Below are positions 55,389-64,000 of a stretch of 64,000 bases of DNA, piece by piece. Below the pieces are notes generated by a model, which was not told the DNA's origin, ran no database searches, and saw only the letters and a list, made by a program, of their open reading frames with translations. A program made the translations under genes and the position numbers. Positions within the stretch are counted from its first letter, which is position 1. The number at the start of each line of letters is the position of its first letter. Source of the stretch: Lepidodermella squamata (taxonomy: Eukaryota > Gastrotricha); assembly GCA_047495785.1 (NCBI GenBank), contig JBLDXI010000009.1:4030001-4094000 (forward strand), in the 5' to 3' direction.

Positions 55389-58300
55389 TTTTCATAAGTA
55401 ATTGAATATGATTCCACTCGTGGAACTTTTTGGTGAAAGATCGCTGTTATTGTATTTCAATGATAATAAAACTTGCTATGTATCTCTGACAGGTGACAAA
55501 ATATGTAATAAAGAGCTATTATTATTTTGCTGGAAATCAACCTTGTCTTTTAATATGAAATTTCTTTTCAGGCTCGGAATTTTTATTTTTAGAGTAATGG
55601 AGAGGTTAAGATTCGGAGTTATTTCGGTTTCTGCAGCTTGGAAAATCAAGAAAACCGATGGCGTCAAATAATTTTCTGTTTTGAGTCAAGTTTTTAACAG
55701 CTCGAGAACCTACGACCACTTCACGAAATCCGGGCAATTAAAATTAATCGGCGATATTTTACTGTTTTATTATTACCTTCCGGCCGTTGGCACTTGAAGC
55801 GCGAAAAAAAATGAATAAAAAAACATTGCTGGTCAAAATAGGGTCAAATCTACCTGCTAAAAGGGTGGTTTCTCTCAAGCCTTTTTAACTTCAGCTTTTC
55901 CAACTCCCACTCATCGATTCTTCACTTATATTATTCACTCCTTTTCTACCTTTTGCAGGAATATTATTCCGAATGGAGGTTCAGGTTATAGGTTCGTGCC
56001 TTTAATCGCTCAGTTACCTATAATCCTTATCTCAGCATTTTATTAAGCCTCTTTTCTTAACGATGGAATTCGGCAATTCGGAAAGTGAAAATTACCATAT
56101 TATTATTATTGAAAACTGGTCTGATTTGTTGGAAAGCCGGCAATTAAATTTCGTTTCGTGAAAGCGCCATCTTTATTTCTTGCTTCTTTGAGACCTCAAG
56201 CTTTCTGATTTATGTTAATTTTATCCCTCAGATTTCCACTAATTGCTTTCAAGTCGCGTCATCTGCTTTCGAGTGAAATTCCCCTCGAAAATTATTACCC
56301 TTTTGAATTTAATTGCGAAACGATTGCGACATGTGCTGATGTAAATAACAATAAAAGCCATCGCCGGCTTAGTCATATAATTGGGCACGTTTCAGGCTTG
56401 GGCGCGGGCGGATAATCCCGGGCCGCATGTGCCCGGTTCGGATTTGAGAGGAATTTTCGCAACACGACGCCGTTTCAAGAACGTGATTTACATGCGTCAA
56501 AGCACTTGCCACGGGCTGTTTTGGCCCGGCAAAAATGCGCCGCGTCGCCATATTTACCTAAATGTCTACCACGTGTGCGTCGCCGCGTTGCTGTCTCTGT
56601 GGCGTTGTTAATTATAAAACTCGGCAGGAGGCGCGGATAGACAGCAGATACTACCTAGGCTTTATACTTTCTTTTGATTGATGGGCCTTGAAAATCGCAC
56701 CGTGCAACATAACAACAAACGTTTGATGATTAGCCATGCTTGTTTTGCGTATTTATTACCTGGTTACAACGTATCGTTCATTCAGCGCCTATTTGCGTAG
56801 GTTGTAGAGAGGCGAATTCCAGAGCCGCCGCGTGCACGTGTTCGGGCCATATGCTTGTTGGCTGACCGATATTAAGGCGGCCGGGCGCGCCCAAAAATAA
56901 TCTCTCGCCAGTCCCTGCTGCATTGTTTTACGTAGCTCTTCACACTGCACCGTTCGTTATTAGCACGAGGGGCATTTAATAATAGCTGGTACGAACCAAA
57001 AGGTAAACGCGGCGCACACGCTCCGACGGCTGCTCATCCAAGTTCGTTGTGTCCCGAGCAAACACTCCCCTCGGATTTATTATTGCCCATTATCACTGCT
57101 CCAGTTCGTTCAATAAGAATTATATTTCTTACTCCGCAACTATTTAGCGCGGTAAGTATTGTCCGTCGCGGCGCCAGGTGACGACCCGCTCCCGACACGC
57201 AAAAATGGCGCTTGCTGTCAGGGTTCATTGGCGTCTAATTCAGCGGAGACTAATAATGATCGCAAAAATAAGCAGCACGAGGTCGTCGCGCGTTTTGTTG
57301 TTGTTGTTGTTGTTACTTACTATTGTTGTTGATCGTACGACCGCAGCGGCGGCGGCGGCGCCGGTCATTCAGCCATCATCTATCAGCTCGATCTTCGCTG
57401 CTGAGCAATGTAACAACACCCAAGAATTTAACCCGCACGCGCTTCTTATACACGGCATATTCATCACAATTAATTAACCATTTTTAATTCAATTCATTAA
57501 TCCAATTATTTTTTGCTATGCTTTTGCCCGGCATTGCATATCGATAAACTTCACCACTACAAGGTATAATTACCCGTTTTTTCATCATGCCACAAAAATA
57601 ATGATGTCAGTGATTTCGCGGATGACGGATGAGTAAGAGCCGTTTTCCGGCCGCGGTGACCCAGTCGGCGTGACCTAGATTCGCCGCTTTGATCTTGAGC
57701 GGCGCAAAAACGCCGGTGGCGAGAAAATTTCCTCTCGTTATCATCTTCCCCTCTCGCACATCACTCGTCTACCATCTTACAATAATAGAGCTCTAATACT
57801 ATGTTCTTTTTACTGCTTGAGGAATGCTGAAATTTTGAAAACTCCGCCTTAAAAAGTCCTCATTTGCTGTTTTCGCACTTATTTTAGTGCTTTTTACTGC
57901 CCTTGTCTGTGTTTTCGATAGCTTTCGCGGTTTTACCTTCATCTTTTTATTAATTTATGATCGATTTTATTCTAAGGTACCCGCGATATTAAAACTTGCT
58001 CAATTTCCTCAACTAGCTTGGTCACATTCGATAGAAAGCTCTCGCGGGCTACAGAAAAATTAAGGGGGTATTATATACCTGTAGGCATTATTTTCCGTGA
58101 AAAGGGAAGAAACAAACAAAGTCATAGATGCCTATTGACAAAGGTATGTATTGTTTGTTTCTTGTTATGTCAATAGCCAATAGGCTTCTCCATTCACGTG
58201 TTTGTAAGGCAGAGATGATCGCGAAAAAGCAGGCGCGTTTTGTTGTCGTTGTTATAAGGTAGAGCGTAAATTTCGGTAATAACAATAATAACACCGCGTT

Positions 58301-61300
58301 TTTACGACGGTGGAAATATAATTATTATTTTACAGCTGAAATATAATTGCCATTACGAGAATAGACGACTGGCTTGTCGACTTATGTACCTTTTTATTGT
58401 TTTATCGCCACGTTCGCCATGCCTTATTATTACGGCGTTAATTGAAAAGAGTGGCGACAATAGTGGCCTTTTCATTAGCAGAAAGAGAGTGGACTGAACT
58501 AGAGAACTAGGCACCTGAGTTTCTTGTCTCCCACACCATCGCCTTGTCACTCATTTGTAATAACAAGCGTTATTTTAGTCCTTATCGCTTCAAGTGGCGT
58601 AACTGCAACTTCCTGGAGATTTCCGTCAGCGCTAACCTTTTCTTGTTTTATTTGTGTTTCTTCGTTCGTCGTTTTATTTTGCTGACTTGTGTGGCGCCCT
58701 CATCATTTAATCATACACTTTGGCTACCTACTTTTGCGCGACGGCCCGACCTCATTTTTATTACTGGGAGGATGCGATGATGAGCCAGTCGTCGCCGCGC
58801 GGCTGCCTTAATTACGTTGAATTTTGAACTCGGCCAAATGCGCATGAAACATTTACTAGTCGGCGATGAACAGCAAACATCATATACACGGCGTTGGAAT
58901 GTATAAACGCAAACTGCTGTTATTATTATTGCTGTTGTTACTGTTAAATTCTCGCACGCGAGTTATTGATTGCTTTCTGCTGCGGTGGCAGTGGTGGCGG
59001 GCGCGGGTCATCGTAGTTGTGTACCCACCACCCCCCGCGCCATAAATCAGAGGGCGATTTCGTGGCAAAAGTGTCACTTTTACAACACGCCTATGATATA
59101 TCGCTGTGCTAGACTGGGACCCGCGCATATGCGAACGAGTCCCCACATCCGCGACGAGGTTTGGGTTTCATGTAAGCGAGATCAATTTGCCGCATGATTA
59201 TGATTATGATGACCCTTTTGCGTGCATTTTACAACGCACAACGCGCCCTCAACAACTACTCCCGAGGCGGCCATCTTATAGGCGATTATAGCCTTACGTC
59301 TTCGTAGTCGTCGTCGTATACAGTCATTCATTAGCAGAATGGAGATGATTGCTGCGAGACAGAACGCGCGCGCGCCACTTAATAACTCCATCATCCTTTT
59401 TGTGCCTTGTTAATTGGTTCCACTTGTAGCGCTGATGATTCCCTCGTTTAGAGTTAGCAGTGACTTGTTCTACGAGAGAAAAAGATTTGCATTCCTAAGT
59501 TGTTTATGCTTTGTTTATAACAAGCACAGGCGACGCTCGGCTTCCGTCATCTTTCTTGTGTGCAGTGTTGTCTTCTTGTTATTTAGCGACGCTCTGGGAC
59601 TCGCCATCATTTTACGCGCTCGTGCTTTGATTTTCTTCTCTTTTATTATTCCCCGCGATATATACACGCGTAAAAAAGTCTCACGTCGCCGCCTTTATTT
59701 TTATTGAGAAAAACAAACAACTTTTATTGTTATGGCTTTTGCGCGCTCCGAGGAAGATTATCATACGATTATCATGATAATGCAATTTTTTTCGGTGACG
59801 GGCCTGGGTGAAAAAATTCCGATTTTGTAATTAGCTGAGAAATCGATGGATAATTTTCGCCGAAGAGATGAGGATGGCGGCTTGTCAAAATACACACGCT
59901 TCGGTGCATCGCGCTTGTGTGTAAGACAAAACTTGGCCAAAAATCTAGTTGTGTTAGTATATTGTATATTAAATTAGCAGCCTTAGCTAGCGCCGCCGCC
60001 ATCCTTCCTGTCAAAGATTTGTGCCGCGCAAATTAGCGCAAATCGAAGCTTGTGCAGAAAATTGGCCACAAAGTTGACAATAATATCGCTGTCTCAAGCG
60101 ACGCGGCCTGCCGTGTCCTAAAATCAACATCAACAACAACAACAAACGGCGATTATTACAATCACGTTTAATGTAAGCGGCGTGTGAATTCTTATCTCTG
60201 TCTTCTTGTTCTTCTGCGCGTGCTCGTTCGCGTTTTCAAGAACTGGCCAATCATGAGTCGACACAGTGCGCGCTCGGCTGATTACCCAGCTACTACCTGC
60301 ATTAAAAATTCGAGTTTGTTTTTCGTACGCCTTAAACAGGCCGAGCTGCGGATGACTTGTTTTCTTGATTAATAATATCGACGAGCTGCAGCAGCACCTT
60401 GGAAAAATCAATACAACACTGGCCGGCATTTCTTTATTAAAGAAAACAAGACATGCGTAGGTATTTGTACCCTCTACTACTCGTCTTGTTTCTCGCGCCC
60501 TCATCTACTACGTATTGTTTATTTGTTATTTTTACCGTTGTGCAATCTATCAACCGCCAACGCGGTGTTAGGCGCGCGCGCGCGTTAGAACGAACGCTCA
60601 TCATCATCATCTTCATGATTTTTCATTAACCTTGTCTGTTATAGGTTTATTGCTTGTTATTACTGCTGCGGAATCGGCGGCGGTGGTACTACTAGCTGTT
60701 TTAACACCTCGACCTCTTCTTCCTTTTCTTCCTGTGTTCCAAAACTGCTTCCTCAGGCTTGTTGATGTCTGTTTAATATATGTATGCTCAGTGTTGATCG
60801 CATTAAAAAGTTTGCGCTTTCTATTTATTCGGGGCGCTGCAGCCGCTGTTGTTGTTGTGATTTACCATTGTGCGAGCCCGCGACCTGAAAAGATGAAGCT
60901 TCATCATCGTTTCCGTGTCGGAAAAAAGCAGCAGCTGCATTATTGAGGTCAGCGTGTTTGACCTGCGCAAACATCATTGTCATTTTCTGCTGCGACGATG
61001 ACGACGTTTTATTGCCACTATTATGCATCAGTGTTATTGTTATTTGCCATACGGCTTGCTGCTTGTACCCGCCTCAATAACACAGGTAATCCCGGTGGCG
61101 ATTTTGGCGTGTAACCGCTTGAAAAACGCGCTCCACGCTGGCTACTGCATTATAGTATTTTTGTCGAGAGCGATGACCGCCGCTTTGTTTATCATGCCAT
61201 TTCCTGGCCGCGTAATACTACCGGCAATCTGGATTGGTTCTGGCCCAGAATCGACGGGATTGGCTATGTCATGATCGCGTGCCAGTTGAGCGGAAAATTT

Positions 61301-62795
61301 CGCGAAAATTTATTCCTCGAGCGTCGTCATCGTCGGTTTTTTATAGCGCATTTTTTATTGTCGCACTAAAAAACATTTATTTTATTACGCTTTCATCTGT
61401 GTGGATCTTTATTTTTTGTACCGTGTGATAGATACTTTGTGGGCACAAATCGTTGTTTTTATTTGTATTTATTTTGTTACAGAACCCACCCGGTCTTTGG
61501 CGGCGAGTATTAGTTGATACTCTAGTAGTGATGAAATAGATAGTAGTAGTAGTTTTTTATTTTATGATTCGCTCATTCAACCGGATGAGTGCATGCTTTT
61601 TCGCGCAATATTTGCGCCCCTGCCGCGTGTTTAATGAACGGCGCCGCTATACTGCGGTCAGATCGTGTTATTTTATTCACATTACCAGTAGCAGCAGCAG
61701 CAGCAGCAGCAGCGAACGATCATCGCTTTGTATGTTGTAGTTGTAGCCGGCTCGTGGTGGTGTTGGTGGTGGGGCTCGAGGCACAGGCGCGAGAAAATCG
61801 CCCTTTTTTATCAAATTACTCATACGCGGGTCATTCGCAAACACTTCCGACCGATATATTTTCAAAACATAGATATAGGTAGGCATAGCATACGAGCACC
61901 TAATGCAATAATATTTAAAGTGGCGCTTATTTACCACCACTTCTCGTTTTTATGATATAGGTAATATTTTTCTATTATTTTTCTGACGCGTTCAAAGGAA
62001 CAAAAACGCGAGCGTCTCGCTGCAAAACTGGCTATTATCATCCATGCATCTGCTCGTTTTTGTTGTTTTAAAAACAACACGCGAACAAAAATTGACAGTT
62101 TTAAGGCAGTTCATTTATTTTTGTTGCGCGCGTCAAAAGCTGCCGAAAATTGTCACCTTTTGCGCGAGACGCGTGTTCAGCTTTTGTTTAGCCACTTACT
62201 TACCTGAGTTTGTGTATGTTGACGTTGTTGTTGACGTCGCGCGCGCTCGTTTGAACTAAACTAGCAACATCAAGGGCGAAACACCTGCTGTCGACGCTCC
62301 GATCTCAAGAGTTGACGCCTTTCGTCGTCACTCACTGCTTTACAGACCCGGCTTTTTATTGCCGCCCTGCTTGCTGCTTCTCAAGTGTACGCTGCTGCGC
62401 GCATGATGTCTCGATTTCAATTTATTATATTTACTATTATCACTTTGGCTCATCTCATCATACTGCGTTCGTTTTGCACTCTCGTGTTGTCAAGCTAATT
62501 GATGCAACAAAATAGCCGGCGGCGCGGCACAGGTAGAATAGTACCCTATTACTTATTACTACTACTACTACTCTCCATTTAGTACCTACCCCCTCTGCAT
62601 AATTATTTTCATTAAAAAGACACGTGCGCACTAAATTAGATGATGATATTTTCCTCATTTTCTCTATAGAAAATTTATATTAAATCAATTTATCAAAAAA
62701 TAACCGCCGCATGGGAGTTGCCGTCCCGCACTGATCCGGATTTTTCGTCGATTATAAACACAAAACATCATCATTGTCAGTTCAATTTTTGAAAC
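55389..62795. other. 7.4-kb gene-poor region, possible regulatory domain
   Basis: I find no exon with a recognisable domain. The stretch is rich in short triplet runs (TTG/CAA near 57297-57315 and 60129-60145, GCG near 57344-57360, CAG near 61688-61710) and CG-rich pockets, including an alternating CG run at 60571-60584. An isolated hydrophobic frame starting near 57256 resembles a signal peptide but comes from TTG and GCG repeats. Position and composition fit the upstream control region of the LRR gene, which is inference. Confidence 0.45.
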
Positions 62796-62988
62796 ATGCT
62801 GGCCTCTTCCATGTCTTTATTGCTATTATCATCGTTAATTGTTACGACGAGCTACGTCGCGTCAAGTGGCGCGTCGACGGCGTGTTCGACATGTTTCTGC
62901 TCCGGGTCGGAGATCTACTGCCAGGAGAAGCGACTTCCGGCCATCCCCGCCGACCTGCCAAGCTCGATAACAACGCTCAATATGAAAG
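62796..62988 (+). CDS. First coding exon of a secreted/membrane LRR protein (partial)
   Basis: ATG at 62796 opens a signal peptide (MLASSMSLLLLSSLIVTTSY). Next comes a Cys-rich LRR N-terminal cap (CSTCFCSGSEIYCQEKRLPA) and the beginning of the first repeat (IPADLPSSITTLNMK). The exon ends at a good donor, AAAG|GTAATA, in phase 1. The CxxCxCxG...C pattern and the following AIPADLP-x-S-I-T-L are typical of Slit- or Toll-like LRR ectodomains. The remaining exons lie beyond the window, so the protein's class (adhesion molecule, receptor or matrix protein) cannot be told. Confidence 0.75.
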
Positions 62989-64000
62989 GTAATACTTACT
63001 TGATAAAGTTTCCATATATTTCGCGTTAGGCTATATCATTAACCACTCGTAGTTTCTAATCCATTGTCAGTTATTTTTTGCCGACACCGCGGCAAATATT
63101 TGCCCACGATCTCGTGTGTTGTACGCGGTATAATAACTTCCGTTTTAGTGCTTTTAATTATTATTATTATTGCTGCAGCGCGCTCGCCAGAAAAAAAAAT
63201 ATGATGCCGTAAATTTTATTACGCAGTCATTAATCATTAAGGTGGACTTTTTTGCACCCGCGCGTGCGCTCTCTCTCTCGCCGGAAAAGGTGCCCGATGC
63301 CGGTTGTTATTATTTGCGCACCGTTTTAAGGGTGTCTTAATGAAAAGACAACACACTTATATAGCGGTTTTGTTTGGCGCAAACACGGCCAACGATACAA
63401 ACGGGCAGATGGCCGCGGCACGTCGCACCTGTTTGCCGAACAGGGCCACTGGGCTGCTGCATCTGCCTACCTGTGCTGGCTGCGAGGCCGGAAGAGGTGA
63501 GAAAGGCGACGCGTGATGACCCGGTTGTGACATCGATCCAAGCCGGGCCGGAAAAAGCGCCGCGCTGCCGTTGCGCAACCGCCATTAAGGCGGCGGTGTG
63601 AGGCCCGCTTTCGTCTTTGTGGCGCAACTAATTACTGAGGCTATAGCCGTTTTTTGTCACACATGACCGCGCGCCGACGAGGCGTAACTAGTTGCTTATT
63701 TATTAGTTATATGTTACAAGCAAAGCAGCTCGAGTCGGCAACCCTGGCGAGCGATGGCCTTTTCGCAGACGTTTATCACCGGCCGTGATCTGGCGCGGGT
63801 GCAACCGCTGTTTTGTGTTGGTTCCACCTGATGCGCTGCTATTAGGGCGTGTCCGCAATAATCGCGTGGGGGCCCACTCACTTTCTTAGCAACCGGTCAA
63901 GCGTGTCTGTTTCTTATCATTATCATTTGAAAAGCTGCAACATGTACGCACGCAATGATTGAATTATAATATAACGAGATGTGTTGTGAAAACAGTCTTG
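62989..64000 (+). other. Start of a long intron in the LRR gene
   Basis: After the donor at 62989 no continuing LRR exon appears before the window end, so this intron exceeds 1 kb. That is far longer than the 50-65 bp norm here. Long first introns often hold control elements. Open frames at 63304-63627 lack any LRR pattern. Confidence 0.5.

Noticed and set aside
57178-57477. Secreted small protein with a poly-Leu signal peptide and Ala run
   Set aside because: The hydrophobic part comes from TTG and GCG microsatellites, and no downstream exon or family match supports it.

Overview
The window is animal nuclear DNA. Genes are split by GT-AG introns, most of them 50-65 bp, and the conserved single-copy genes are typical of animals: ULK4, NAA35, MTRES1, ERGIC1, SLC35B1, DDRGK1 and an MRP5-type ABCC transporter. 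Compact introns, short intergenic gaps and splice-acceptor-like sequences just before many start codons suggest a small invertebrate genome. I cannot place the phylum from sequence alone. All exon borders below were worked out by hand from frame continuity, GT/AG signals and paralogue or family comparison. Every assembled CDS closes to a multiple of three.

Layout. 1.3-18.5 kb (minus strand): a tandem array of four secreted proteins of 1030-1092 aa. All share one unusual order: signal peptide, Cys-rich PAN/apple-like module, IgGFc-binding-type domain, DNDCDG (MopE-like) acidic Cys motif, SUEL-type lectin, discoidin (F5/8C)-like domain and two sushi modules. 19.1-27.7 kb (minus): the pseudokinase gene ULK4 in nine exons. 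One 3.5-kb intron holds two small genes of an unrecognised Cys-repeat family and a 434-bp MITE-like element. 27.8-42.1 kb (minus): a possible PSMG1-like gene, a Shisa-like membrane protein, an ABCC5-like transporter, NAA35 and MTRES1, several of them head-to-tail at very short distance.

42.6-48.0 kb (plus): an apparently recent LINE-type retrotransposon with an APE endonuclease and a reverse transcriptase with an intact YADD box. It lies between two identical 477-bp direct repeats. ORF1 begins inside the upstream repeat and is separated from ORF2 by one in-frame TAG. Beyond it (plus) come a type II membrane protein resembling beta-mannosyltransferases, then the secretory-pathway genes ERGIC1, SLC35B1 and DDRGK1. 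A broken Ty3/Gypsy integrase fragment lies antisense in a DDRGK1 intron.

55.4-62.8 kb has no gene I can support and is rich in triplet repeats and CG-rich stretches. It ends at the first coding exon of a secreted or membrane LRR protein that runs off the window.

The lectin-like array probably acts outside the cell in mucus, cuticle or immune recognition (inference). ERGIC1, SLC35B1 and DDRGK1 all act at the ER or early secretory pathway, but their adjacency may be chance.
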